Part shown: positions 27,484 to 37,262 of the stretch, piece by piece
Numbering within the stretch: position 1 is the stretch's first letter
Layout of the letters: every line of letters begins with the position of its first letter
Origin: Clostridia bacterium
GTDB lineage: Bacteria; Bacillota; Clostridia; RUG12999
Reading direction: 5' to 3'
Assembly: GCA_017467445.1 (NCBI GenBank)
Contig: JAFTSG010000016.1
Coordinates: 1-64,000, forward strand
DNA length: 64,000 bases
Made by a program: the position numbers and the translations under genes
Notes under the pieces: generated by a model
Told to the model about the DNA's origin: nothing
Seen by the model: the letters and a program-made list of their open reading frames with translations, nothing else
Databases searched by the model: none

Positions 27484-30400
27484 CTATATATCCATTGTAA
27501 TCTGGTCGGTTTCCGGAATTCCGTCAAGACAGTGCTGCTCTTTTAAAAGGGCAATAACCGTTTTTGAAACCTTACTTCTTTCGCGCAAATCTTCAATACT
27601 GAAAAATTCGCCGTCTTCTCTCGCCTCGGCAACAGATTTTGCCGCGTTTATACCAAGACCCGGAAGTGCCGAAAGCGGCGGCAGAATACCATCTTCCGTA
27701 GGTATAAACTTTGTTGCATGGGATTTATATAAATCAATTTTTGTAAATTTAATTCCCCTTGCGTACATTTCGTTACACATTTCAAGAATGGTAATCACGT
27801 TCTTTTCTTTTGCCGACGGGTTTTCAAGCTTTGAATATTCATCAAGATGTTTGATTACATTCTCATGCTCGCCCGTCATAATAACGGCATCAAATTCGTC
27901 CGCACGCACAGTAAAATACGTTGCATAAAATTCTTTCGGATAATTAACTTTATAATATGCAATCCTGAATGCCATCATAACATATGCCGTAGCGTGAGCT
28001 TTCGGGAACATATATTTGATTTTTTTACAGGAATCTATATACCATTCTGGAACTCCGGAATCACGCATAAGTGTTTCCTGTTCGGGTGAAAGACCTTTTC
28101 CTTTACGCACGCTTTCCATTATCTTAAACGAATCTTTTTTCGGAAGTCCTGCATAGATAAGATAAACCATAATATCATCACGCGTACAGATGGCTTCTTT
28201 AAGGGTAACTGTGCCGTTCTGGACAAGCTCCTGAGCGTTATTAAGCCAAACGTCCGTACCGTGCGAAAGTCCCGAAATCCGCACAAGCTCCGCAAATGTG
28301 GTAGGCTTTGTATCAACAAGCATTTTACGTACAAACGACGTACCGAATTCGGGTATGCCGTAGCTGCCGACACTGCTTCTTATAGCTTCTGCCGTAGTGC
28401 CGAGCGCCTCGGTTGATGTAAAAATACTCATTGTTTTCGGGTCGCCGATTTTAATATCGGTTGCTTTTGTGTTTGTAAGGTCTTCAAGCATTCTTATTAC
28501 CGTCGGGTCATCATGACCGAGAATATCAAGTTTAAGAAGTCTACCAGATATTGAATGGTAATCAAAATGCGTTGTGATTATATCACTTTCCGTATCATCT
28601 GCCGGATGCTGTACCGGACAGAACATATGTATATCCTCATCCCTCGGCACAACCATAATACCGCCGGGATGCTGACCCGTAGTACGTTTAACGCCGGTAC
28701 ATCCTTTTACAAGACGGTCAATTTCCGCCGCAGATGGTGAAGCCCCTCGTTTATCAAAATATTTTTTAACAAATCCGTATGCGGTTTTTTCCGCAACAGT
28801 ACCTATTGTACCCGCACGGAAAGTATATCCTTTACCAAACAGCGTTTCCGTATACTGATGGGCAACCGGCTGATAATCGCCGGAGAAGTTAAGGTCAATA
28901 TCAGGCTCTTTATCGCCGTCAAACCCAAGGAACGTTTCAAACGGGATATCGTGCCCGTCTTTATTGTATAATGTACCACACTCCGGACAGTTTTTATCTT
29001 CCATATCCACACCCGAACCCACAGAACCGTCGGTTATAAATTCGCTGTGTTTACAGTTCGGGCAAACATAGTGCGGCTGAAGAGCGTTAACCTCCGTAAT
29101 ACCAAGCAGGTATGCCACAAACGACGACCCAACCGAGCCCCTCGAACCTACAAGGTATCCGTCGGATAATGATTTGGAAACAAGCCTTTGTGCAATTATA
29201 TAAAGCACCGAGAACCCGTGTTTTATGATTGAGCCAAGCTCTCTGTCCATTCTGGCACGTACAATTTCAGGGATTTCTTCTCCGTATATTTCTTTTGCTC
29301 TTCCTTCCGAAATTGCAACAATTTCTTCTTCCGCACCATCCATTTTCGGTGTATGCGGTTCGTCAGGAAGAAGCATTATTTCTTCTACCATATCGGCAAT
29401 TTTGTTGGTATTTTCAACAACAACCTCGTATGCTAAATCCTCGCCGAGATATTTAAATTCATCAAGCATTTCTTCGGTTGTTCTAAGATACAGCGGTGCC
29501 TGAAAATCGGCATCAGAAAAGTCCATTCCGTCCATAAGAATACGGCGGAACACCTCGTCCTGCGGGTCAAGGAAATGCACGTCACACGTTGCAACAACCG
29601 GTTTGCCGAGCTGTTTACCGAGCGAAATGATTTTCTTGTTTATATCGCAAAGTGCTTTTTCGTTTGCCACTCTGCCGCTACGCACAAGAAATTCGTTGTT
29701 GCCGTTTGGCTGAATTTCAAGATAATCGTAAAACTCGGCAATATTTTCAAGCTTGTGCTTTTTCTCGCCGTTTAAAACTGCACGGAAAAGCTCGCCCTGC
29801 TCGCACGCAGAGCCGATTATAAGACCCTCTCTGTATCTGCCAATCAAATCCCTTGAAATAACCGGATGTTTATGGAAATTCTTAAGATGCGATTCCGTGA
29901 TTATATGATACAGATTTTCGAGTCCCTGTTTGTTTTTAGCGAGTATGATTATATGATAATCCTTTTTCTTTCCGCCATCTGCCGCAAGGTCTGTATTTAT
30001 GCGGTCAAGCGCAGTTACACCTTTTTCGCGGAGCATACCAAAGCATACCTTTAATATTTCGGCAGTTGCTTCCGCATCATCCACCGCACGGTGATGGTGC
30101 TGCAACTGTATATCAAGCAGTTTTACCATTGCCGCAAGACCGTGTCTTTTCTTATCGGGGAAAAGAACTCTGCAAAGGTCAAGCGTATCAAGATAGCAAT
30201 AGTCAAATTCTGTTTCAAGCTTTTCTGCCTGTGCACGCATAAATCCAACATCAAAATTTGCGTTATGCGCAACAAGGACGCACCCTTCGCAGAACTTTTC
30301 AAATTCTTTATAAACTACATCTATTGTCGGTGCGTCTTTTACCATCGCATCCGTAATACTTGTAAGCTCGGTAATATTATCCGGAATATGCATACCCGGA

Positions 30401-31791
30401 TTTACAAAACTCGAATATCTTTCGGTAATGTTTCCGTTTTCAACCTTTACCGCACCAACTTCAATAATGCGGTCGTCCACCTGCGAAAAGCCGGTGGTTT
30501 CAATATCAAACACAACAAACGACGAGTCTATGGTATAATCGTCATTTACATTATATGCAATGCTGAGGCTGTCGCCCTGAAGATAGCCCTCAACACCGTA
30601 CAAAATTTTTATGCCTTTTTTGCGTGCAACATCAAACGCATCGGGAAATGCCTGTACAACGCCGTGGTCGGTAACCGCAATAGCTTTATGTCCCCAGGCT
30701 GCCGCTCTTGAAATAAGTGCTTTTGCTTCCGCAACACCGTCCATTGCCGACATTTTTGTATGCATATGAAGTTCAACACGTTTAACCTCAGCATTGTCGG
30801 TGCGTTCTTCCTTTTCAATCTGGTTAATGTCCTTGCCCATAATGACAAGCTCTTTTTCAAAATCATCCATTTCTACTCTGCCGCTTACTGCAACCCTTAT
30901 TCCCTCTTTAAGCTTGCCGAGTATTTTATCAAGCTTGTCCCAGGCACGTTTTTTCTTATCATCAGGCGCATCGGATTTTGCCCCTTCAAACATCTTTATT
31001 TTAACGGAGCTTGTATAGTCAGTAACCGCAAAGCTTATAAGCACCTTACCGCTTTTAAGTTCACGTGTTTCTACTGAAAGCACGTCCCCTTTTACCACTA
31101 CATTATTAAGACTTGCGGAAAGTTTTGCAATGGGCATCGGCTCATCATTAATCTTTTTGCCGCGGATAACGCCCATATATTCTACCGGCTCGTCTTCAAT
31201 AATGCTTTTTATTTCAGGCATAGGAATAATCGGTTCTTTCGGTTCTTCCGCCTGAATAACAGGGTCTTTTGAAATTACTTCCTGTTCCTTTTTATGTATA
31301 AGCTCTTCTTCCCTTTTTTCGTCTTCTTTAAACTTAAATATTACGTTATAGGTATTGCCTGTTTCTTCTTTTAATATTTTTTTAAGCTTTGCATCGCATT
31401 TAAAATCTTTTATGTACTGTCCGTCGCCAAAATAGGTGGTAATTACAATTTCGCCGTCCCCAATCTGCCATTTGGAATCGGTAAGTTCACATCGTGCAAT
31501 AAATGCACCCTCACAAATGCGATTTATAAGATAGCTTTTATAAATAAGCAGGCTTTCCGAATTGATGGTTTTTCCCGTATAATCACAAGAAATTTCGGCT
31601 TTGTAGCCTTTCATCATCTTTTCCGCCGCCGTTTTTAAGCTTGCCACCTCTTCGGCAGACAAAAACCTGTGCGGACGGATGACAATTTTTGCGCACTTCT
31701 CTTTTTTAAATATGTCTATATTTTTAATTTCGATTTTCTCCGATTCGTTTATAAGCACGTTCGGCCCGAAAAAATCTTTTACATAAGTCAT
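27484..31791 (-). CDS. polC: DNA polymerase III alpha subunit, PolC type
   Basis: PolC is the main replicative polymerase of low-GC Gram-positives. The 1435-aa protein has an N-terminal domain, an OB-fold region (about 240-330), a PHP domain (VELHMHTKMSAMDGVAE) interrupted by a DEDDh proofreading exonuclease (VVFDIETTGFS near residue 425), then the polymerase core with zinc-knuckle-like CPNCKHSEF...CPECGTLY, PDIDLNFSGDYQ and GTIGTVAEKTAYGF. The start MTYVKDF at 31791 follows AGAGGAATACAA; the frame opens 15 codons earlier but without a ribosome site. It is the first gene of a unit with the DUF6512-like gene and nadE. Confidence 0.97.
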   Translation of the reverse strand: MTYVKDFFGPNVLINESEKIEIKNIDIFKKEKCAKIVIRPHRFLSAEEVASLKTAAEKMMKGYKAEISCDYTGKTINSESLLIYKSYLINRICEGAFIARCELTDSKWQIGDGEIVITTYFGDGQYIKDFKCDAKLKKILKEETGNTYNVIFKFKEDEKREEELIHKKEQEVISKDPVIQAEEPKEPIIPMPEIKSIIEDEPVEYMGVIRGKKINDEPMPIAKLSASLNNVVVKGDVLSVETRELKSGKVLISFAVTDYTSSVKIKMFEGAKSDAPDDKKKRAWDKLDKILGKLKEGIRVAVSGRVEMDDFEKELVIMGKDINQIEKEERTDNAEVKRVELHMHTKMSAMDGVAEAKALISRAAAWGHKAIAVTDHGVVQAFPDAFDVARKKGIKILYGVEGYLQGDSLSIAYNVNDDYTIDSSFVVFDIETTGFSQVDDRIIEVGAVKVENGNITERYSSFVNPGMHIPDNITELTSITDAMVKDAPTIDVVYKEFEKFCEGCVLVAHNANFDVGFMRAQAEKLETEFDYCYLDTLDLCRVLFPDKKRHGLAAMVKLLDIQLQHHHRAVDDAEATAEILKVCFGMLREKGVTALDRINTDLAADGGKKKDYHIIILAKNKQGLENLYHIITESHLKNFHKHPVISRDLIGRYREGLIIGSACEQGELFRAVLNGEKKHKLENIAEFYDYLEIQPNGNNEFLVRSGRVANEKALCDINKKIISLGKQLGKPVVATCDVHFLDPQDEVFRRILMDGMDFSDADFQAPLYLRTTEEMLDEFKYLGEDLAYEVVVENTNKIADMVEEIMLLPDEPHTPKMDGAEEEIVAISEGRAKEIYGEEIPEIVRARMDRELGSIIKHGFSVLYIIAQRLVSKSLSDGYLVGSRGSVGSSFVAYLLGITEVNALQPHYVCPNCKHSEFITDGSVGSGVDMEDKNCPECGTLYNKDGHDIPFETFLGFDGDKEPDIDLNFSGDYQPVAHQYTETLFGKGYTFRAGTIGTVAEKTAYGFVKKYFDKRGASPSAAEIDRLVKGCTGVKRTTGQHPGGIMVVPRDEDIHMFCPVQHPADDTESDIITTHFDYHSISGRLLKLDILGHDDPTVIRMLEDLTNTKATDIKIGDPKTMSIFTSTEALGTTAEAIRSSVGSYGIPEFGTSFVRKMLVDTKPTTFAELVRISGLSHGTDVWLNNAQELVQNGTVTLKEAICTRDDIMVYLIYAGLPKKDSFKIMESVRKGKGLSPEQETLMRDSGVPEWYIDSCKKIKYMFPKAHATAYVMMAFRIAYYKVNYPKEFYATYFTVRADEFDAVIMTGEHENVIKHLDEYSKLENPSAKEKNVITILEMCNEMYARGIKFTKIDLYKSHATKFIPTEDGILPPLSALPGLGINAAKSVAEAREDGEFFSIEDLRERSKVSKTVIALLKEQHCLDGIPETDQITMDI

Positions 31792-31826
31792 TTGTATTCC
31801 TCTTTTGCATTTTGCTCTTATTTTAT

Positions 31827-31855
31827 ATGATATCATACATATAAAAATTTTTCAA
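31827..31855 (-). promoter_or_regulatory. polC promoter
   Basis: TTGAAA (31855-31850) and TATCAT (31832-31827), 17 bp apart. Confidence 0.7.
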
Positions 31856-31966
31856 TACATTCGGTAGCATTTTGGAGTATTTTGGAGATATTTTTCAAAA
31901 AAGTATTTTAACTTGATTTCCTGCGGGGCAAGGCGCAATTTTCCAAAAATAAACCCTGCAAAGTGG

Positions 31967-31995
31967 TTGAAATGGCAAAGTTTGTGTGTTATAAT
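31967..31995 (+). promoter_or_regulatory. ABC exporter promoter
   Basis: TTGAAA (31967-31972) and TATAAT (31990-31995) with 17 bp spacing and an extended -10 TGT. Confidence 0.85.
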
Positions 31996-32029
31996 AACCT
32001 CACAAAATAAAAAGGTTAGGGTGAGCGCC

Positions 32030-33778
32030 ATGAAAAAGTTTAAATTTTATGCAGGACTTCTTAAAGGACAGACACTCCGTTACCTGATTGTTGTTTTACT
32101 TGGAATTTTTATTTCTCTTATTCCTTTATGTTCCAACTATCTTATTAAATTCATTGTTGACGATGTTATTATCGGCGAGCAGTTTTCACTTATTATGCCG
32201 ATTCTTATTACGTATATGTCGCTGACAGTTATTCGTATGCTTATTTGGTATTACAACCAGTATACGCTTGTGGTAATCGGGCAGGACGTCGGGCTTAAAA
32301 TGCGTCAGAGGTGTTTTAAGAAAATTATGTCGCTTGACTTTTCTTATTTTGACAAACATCGCACCGGCGATATTATGACCATAATAACCGCCGATATGGA
32401 TTTTATCCGTCAGTTTTACGCATTTACAGTTTATACTATAATTGAATATTCCGTAACTTTCCTTGGTGCAGTTGCTATAATAATGTTTATGAGCGACCTG
32501 TATTTCATTTCAATTGTTGCGGTTATCGTGCCGCTTGTGGGATATCTTACATACCGCCTTACAAAAGAAATGAAACCGTGTTTCCGCCGCATCCGCGAAA
32601 CAAGGGCGCATCTTAACACCATTGCACAGGAAAACATAAGCGCCAACAAGGTAGTTAAAACCTTTCAGTGTGAAGACTATGAATGCTCTAAAATGGAAGA
32701 CGCAAACGAAGAATTTAAAAATCAGCAGATTAATTCAATCAACATTTCGCGTAAATATACTCCGTTTCTTACAAATATTTCAAATATATTTACAATTTAT
32801 ATAATTATTGTCTGCGGGCTTTTTGTAATATACGATAAAATGTCTATGGGTCAGCTTATTATGATAAACAGTATGGTATGGATGCTTACAACCCCGCTTT
32901 CACAGGTCGGATATGTTGCAAACTATTTCACCAACTGTATGGCATCTACAGAAAAAATGCTGATGCTGCTTGAAACCAAGCCCGATATTACAAATTATTC
33001 ACTTATTACAAAAAGACGAATGGAAGGCTGTATTGAATTTAAAGATGTTTCGTTTGGATATGAATCGGAACATGCTATAAAAGATATGAGTTTCAGCATA
33101 AACAAAGGGGAACGCGTTGCCTTTATAGGCAAAGCAGGAAGCGGTAAATCCACTATAATAAACCTTATCAGCCGTTTTTACGAGGCAGATGACGGACTGG
33201 TACTTATTGACGGAATAAATATAAAAAATCTTGACCTTGAGTTCCTGCGCCGCAATATTTCCGTGTCTCAGCAGGATGTGTTCCTGTTTTCTGATACAAT
33301 AGCAAAAAATATTGCGTACGGTAACGTAACGGCAAGTCAGGAAGAAATTGAGGAAGCAGCAAAATCCGCAAAGGCACACGATTTTATTATGGAACTTCCC
33401 GATAAATACGAAACCATTATCGGCGAGCGAGGGGTCGGTCTTTCCGGCGGTCAGAAACAGCGTCTTACCCTTGCAAGGGCGCTTCTTAACAAATCTGCTG
33501 TTCTTATTCTTGATGATACCACCTCGGCACTTGATGCAAACACCGAAAAATATATTCAGGAAAGCTTAAAAACCGATTTTGCCGATAAAACAGTAATTAT
33601 AATTTCACAAAGGATTTCTTCCGTCAAGGATTGCGATAAAATTATTGTTCTTGATGACGGAAAAATACGAGAACAGGGTACTCACGAGCAGCTGCTCGAA
33701 AATAAAGATTATTATTACGGAATCTATGAACGTCAGTATGGTAGCGGCGTCGAAGGTGAGGTGGATATAAATGGCTAA
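32030..33778 (+). CDS. ABC exporter half-transporter, subunit 1 (degenerate ATP site)
   Basis: The 582-aa half-transporter has a six-helix membrane domain followed by an ATPase domain. Walker A is GKAGSGKST and the signature is canonical (LSGGQ). Walker B ends LILDDTTSALD, with Asp in place of the catalytic Glu, and the H-loop reads SQRISS, with Gln for His. This pattern marks the degenerate-site partner of heterodimeric exporters such as BmrCD. The start at 32030 lies after the promoter; an earlier in-frame ATG is upstream of the -35. It overlaps the next gene by 8 bp. The substrate (drug, peptide or lipid) is unknown. Confidence 0.9.
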   Translation: MKKFKFYAGLLKGQTLRYLIVVLLGIFISLIPLCSNYLIKFIVDDVIIGEQFSLIMPILITYMSLTVIRMLIWYYNQYTLVVIGQDVGLKMRQRCFKKIMSLDFSYFDKHRTGDIMTIITADMDFIRQFYAFTVYTIIEYSVTFLGAVAIIMFMSDLYFISIVAVIVPLVGYLTYRLTKEMKPCFRRIRETRAHLNTIAQENISANKVVKTFQCEDYECSKMEDANEEFKNQQINSINISRKYTPFLTNISNIFTIYIIIVCGLFVIYDKMSMGQLIMINSMVWMLTTPLSQVGYVANYFTNCMASTEKMLMLLETKPDITNYSLITKRRMEGCIEFKDVSFGYESEHAIKDMSFSINKGERVAFIGKAGSGKSTIINLISRFYEADDGLVLIDGINIKNLDLEFLRRNISVSQQDVFLFSDTIAKNIAYGNVTASQEEIEEAAKSAKAHDFIMELPDKYETIIGERGVGLSGGQKQRLTLARALLNKSAVLILDDTTSALDANTEKYIQESLKTDFADKTVIIISQRISSVKDCDKIIVLDDGKIREQGTHEQLLENKDYYYGIYERQYGSGVEGEVDING

Positions 33779-35555
33779 AGTAAACACCTATCAGAAAGAC
33801 GAAGAACTGAAAATAAAACTTGGTAAAAAAGAAATCAAAAAAATAGCACATTATATCAAACCTTATAAAAAAGAATTTATACTTACATTTATAATTCTTG
33901 TTATTGCAATGGTTGCGGCTACGTCTATGCCATATCTTATACAAAACGCACTTGACGTGCAAATTCCAAACAAAAACGTCAAGGGACTTCTTACAATAGG
34001 TATTGCCTTTGTACTTATAACACTTATTTCAATTCTTGCAGCAAGCCTCAGGATGAAATATATGAACTACATAGGTCAGAACATCATTTTTGATATGCGA
34101 AAAGACCTGTTCAAAACCTTGCAGCACCTTCCGTTTTCGTATTTTGACACACGTTCGCACGGAAAAATTCTGGTGCGCGTAGTTAACTATGTAAACACCA
34201 TTGCCGATATGTTCTCGTCCGGTCTTGTAACGGCGGTGCTTGAAATACTTTCGCTTGGCGTTATTGTATATTTTATGTTTTCAATAAGCCCTCGTCTTTC
34301 GTTTATTGCGCTTGCCGGCGTTCCGTTTCTTGTAATTACGACACTGCTTATCCGTAAAAAGCAACGCCGCGCTTGGCAAGTGCACAGTAACAAACATTCT
34401 AACCTGACGGCATACCTGCACGAAAGTATAAACGGAATTAAAATAACACAGGCATTCGTGCACGAAAAGAAAAGCTCGCGTATTTTCTCAAGACTTTGTA
34501 CCGAAACATACCGTTCATTCCTTGAAGGTAAAAAATACGAGCTGATGCGTATTCCGGCAATCACAATTATTTCCGACCTTACCATTTGTATTATATACTA
34601 TATCGGCGTGTCGGCCATTGCAAAAGACCCTGCGTCTATGCAGATTGGTGTAATCGTGGCAATGGTTGCATATATACAAAGGTTCTGGGAGCCCATCAAA
34701 AACATTATCAACTTGTACAACAATATCATTACCAACGTTGCTTATCTTGACAGAATTGTTGAGATGCTTGACGAGCCGCAGGAACTTTCTTCCCCCGAGG
34801 GTGCGCTAGAGCTTCCCGAATCCACAGGGAATATTGTATTTGACAACGTAACGTTTGGGTATGAAGACGGCATAAACGTACTTGAAAATGTTTCTTTTGA
34901 AATAAAAAGCGGACAGAGTGTTGCTCTTATCGGTCCTACGGGTGCAGGAAAAACAACTATTGTAAATCTGCTCGGAAAGTATTATAATCTTAATGGAGGC
35001 CGAATTTTAGTTGACGGATATGACATATCAAAGGTAACACTCTCCTCTCTTCGTGCACAGATTGGATATATGTTTCAGGACAGTTTCCTGTTTTCGGGAA
35101 CTATTATGGAAAACATCCGTTACGGACGACTTGATGCAACAGACGAAGAGGTTATGGAAGCCGCAAAAGCTGTTAATGCCCACAATTTCATTGTAGGGCT
35201 TAAAAATGGATACGATACTTTTGTAAGCGAACGCGGGTCATCTCTTTCCGTTGGTCAGCGCCAGCTGATTTCTCTTGCACGAACAATGCTTCGCAGTGCC
35301 AACATCCTCATTCTTGACGAGGCTACGTCGAACATAGACAGCGAAACCGAGGCAAAACTTCTCGAGGGTATGAACAAGCTTATGGAAGGCAGAACATCGT
35401 TTGTTATTGCACACAGGCTGTCAACCATAAAAAATGCCGACAAAATTATGGTTATTGCAAATAAAGGTATTGAAGAATCGGGAACTTTTGACGAGCTTAT
35501 GAAAAAGAAAGGTCGTTTTTACGAGCTTTATACAAAACAACATTCACTTGATTAG
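33771..35555 (+). CDS. ABC exporter half-transporter, subunit 2 (consensus Walker B)
   Basis: The 594-aa half-transporter pairs with the upstream gene. It has six membrane helices and an ATPase domain with Walker A GPTGAGKTT, Q-loop MFQDSFLFSGT, Walker B LILDEATSNID with the catalytic Glu, and AHRLST with the H-loop His. Its signature is LSVGQ rather than LSGGQ. Because each ATP site combines Walker motifs of one subunit with the signature of the other, the defects of both subunits fall in the same site. AGGTGAGGTGGATATAA precedes the ATG. Confidence 0.91.
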   Translation: MAKVNTYQKDEELKIKLGKKEIKKIAHYIKPYKKEFILTFIILVIAMVAATSMPYLIQNALDVQIPNKNVKGLLTIGIAFVLITLISILAASLRMKYMNYIGQNIIFDMRKDLFKTLQHLPFSYFDTRSHGKILVRVVNYVNTIADMFSSGLVTAVLEILSLGVIVYFMFSISPRLSFIALAGVPFLVITTLLIRKKQRRAWQVHSNKHSNLTAYLHESINGIKITQAFVHEKKSSRIFSRLCTETYRSFLEGKKYELMRIPAITIISDLTICIIYYIGVSAIAKDPASMQIGVIVAMVAYIQRFWEPIKNIINLYNNIITNVAYLDRIVEMLDEPQELSSPEGALELPESTGNIVFDNVTFGYEDGINVLENVSFEIKSGQSVALIGPTGAGKTTIVNLLGKYYNLNGGRILVDGYDISKVTLSSLRAQIGYMFQDSFLFSGTIMENIRYGRLDATDEEVMEAAKAVNAHNFIVGLKNGYDTFVSERGSSLSVGQRQLISLARTMLRSANILILDEATSNIDSETEAKLLEGMNKLMEGRTSFVIAHRLSTIKNADKIMVIANKGIEESGTFDELMKKKGRFYELYTKQHSLD

Positions 35556-35563
35556 GAGGAGTT

Positions 35564-36283
35564 ATGTCCTACACAATTAAAGAACTTCGCGAAATGCCGA
35601 TTGAAAATCTGGCATATACAATTAAACAGATGTGCGAATCGGGCGAAAAAGTACCGCCGAGTATAGAAAAGAGACTTTCGGAATATATCCGTGTCTGCAA
35701 TATGCGTGATTTTGACCGCACGTTCGGCACGCCTTTCGTTGCAGGTGTTGACGAAGCAGGACGCGGTCCGCTTGCAGGATGTGTATATACAGCGGCGGTA
35801 ATTTTGCCTGAAGATGCGGTTATTGAGGGAATTAACGATTCAAAAAAGCTCAGCGAGAAGAAACGCGAAGAGCTGTTTGATGTGATTATTTCCACCGCCG
35901 TAGCCTACAGCATAACACCTATATCAGCAGAAGAAATTGATAAAATCAACATAAGAAATGCTACATATAAATCAATGAATATGTCGGTAAATTCGCTTTC
36001 CGTACCCGCACAGTTTGTGCTTGTAGACGGCGATGCGATTACAGGAATGGCCACTCCACACCAGACGGTTATCAAGGGCGATGCAAAAAGCCAGTCTATT
36101 TCAGCCGCATCAATTCTTGCAAAGGTAAGCAGAGACAGATATATGCAGGAGCTTGACAAAAAATATCCCGAATACGGATTTGCGCAGAATAAAGGCTACG
36201 GTACAGCCGCACATATCGAGGCAATCAAAAAATACGGCCCGTGCCCTGAACACAGACGCAGTTTTATTAAGAATTTTGTATAA
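35564..36283 (+). CDS. rnhB: Ribonuclease HII
   Basis: RNase HII cuts RNA in RNA-DNA hybrids, notably at single ribonucleotides in DNA. The 239-aa protein has an N-terminal extension of about 55 residues (ELREMPIENL), then the catalytic GVDEAGRGPLAG (first Asp and Glu), the DG segment (VLVDGDA) and KGDAKSQSISAASILAKVSRD. GYGTAAHIEAIKKYGPCPEHRRSF closes it. AGGAGGAGTT precedes the ATG, 8 bp after the exporter genes. Confidence 0.95.
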   Translation: MSYTIKELREMPIENLAYTIKQMCESGEKVPPSIEKRLSEYIRVCNMRDFDRTFGTPFVAGVDEAGRGPLAGCVYTAAVILPEDAVIEGINDSKKLSEKKREELFDVIISTAVAYSITPISAEEIDKINIRNATYKSMNMSVNSLSVPAQFVLVDGDAITGMATPHQTVIKGDAKSQSISAASILAKVSRDRYMQELDKKYPEYGFAQNKGYGTAAHIEAIKKYGPCPEHRRSFIKNFV

Positions 36284-36295
36284 GGAAGGTATTTT

Positions 36296-37228
36296 ATGAT
36301 AAGACAACAGGCTTTTATCGGTAAAAATCAAATGCTTAAAGGCGGACTTCATTGTCATACCACCCGTTCCGACGGTGCTCTTTCACCTGAACAAATAATG
36401 AACGTTTATAAGGACCTTGGATATGATTTTCTTGCAATAACCGACCACAGAAAATATAATTTAACAAATTATGCTCCCGAAATCGGACTTACGATTATTC
36501 CGGGTATGGAATATAATAATGCTCCCAGGCGCTCAATTGCAGACGGTGGGCGTTGTTTTCACACCTTATGTCTTGGTCCGTTAAAAGAAAACGGCAACGG
36601 ATTTGAGCAAGATCAGGAATGCATTCCCTGTCCCGCCGATAATCAGGAAGAATATCAGCCATATCTTTACGAAATACACGAAAAAAATAATATTACAGTT
36701 GTAAACCATCCCGTATATAGCAAAATACCGCCAAGCTATTTTGAAAAGCTACGTGGTAATTTTGCAATGGAAATCTACAACGCTGATTCTGCCCTTCACA
36801 ACATGGATACTGATGCTCAATACTGGGATGAGATTTTGGGGAAAGGCATAAAAATTTACGGCATTGCATCCGATGATGCACATTCCATTCATTTATGCGG
36901 AAGCGGTTGGGTAATGGTAAATTCGGAAAATAATGTTGATTCTATTTTAAAAGCTCTTTTCAAAGGAGCATTTTATTCTTCCTGCGGACCGGAAATATAT
37001 GATTTTTATGTAAAAGATAATGTTGCAGTGATTGATTGCTCTCCTGCATCAAAAATCCGCCTGCATTCAGATAAGCATGTTACACGTATTCACCATAGTG
37101 AAGACAATAATTTGACTCATGCCGAGTTTGAGCTTAATACTGTTGAAGAAAGTTATGACTATGTACGAATTTCTGTTGTTGATGCAAACGAAAAAATCGC
37201 ATGGACAAACCCCATTTTTCTTAAATAA
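36296..37228 (+). CDS. PHP-domain metal-dependent phosphoesterase
   Basis: The 310-aa protein has the PHP motifs in order: LKGGLHCHTTRSDGALSPEQI (metal-binding HxH, residues about 16-35), FLAITDHRKY, PGMEYN, and a later GIASDDAHSI. It likely hydrolyses a phosphodiester or phosphomonoester with bound metals; the substrate is unknown. AAGGAAGGTATTTT precedes the ATG. A shared terminator lies between it and the convergent PPTase-GNAT gene. Confidence 0.82.
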   Translation: MIRQQAFIGKNQMLKGGLHCHTTRSDGALSPEQIMNVYKDLGYDFLAITDHRKYNLTNYAPEIGLTIIPGMEYNNAPRRSIADGGRCFHTLCLGPLKENGNGFEQDQECIPCPADNQEEYQPYLYEIHEKNNITVVNHPVYSKIPPSYFEKLRGNFAMEIYNADSALHNMDTDAQYWDEILGKGIKIYGIASDDAHSIHLCGSGWVMVNSENNVDSILKALFKGAFYSSCGPEIYDFYVKDNVAVIDCSPASKIRLHSDKHVTRIHHSEDNNLTHAEFELNTVEESYDYVRISVVDANEKIAWTNPIFLK

Positions 37229-37232
37229 TACA

Positions 37233-37262
37233 AAAGCACAGTTTTTATCAACTGTGCTTTTT
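37233..37262. terminator. Bidirectional terminator, PHP gene and PPTase-GNAT gene
   Basis: AAAGCACAG/CTGTGCTTT stem with A-run on one side and T-run on the other. It overlaps the 3' end of the leftward gene. Confidence 0.8.

Noticed and set aside
31913-32029. N-terminal extension of ABC subunit 1 from an ATG at 31913.
   Set aside because: The promoter -35 and -10 (31967-31995) lie downstream of that ATG. The start at 32030 fits the transporter N-terminus.
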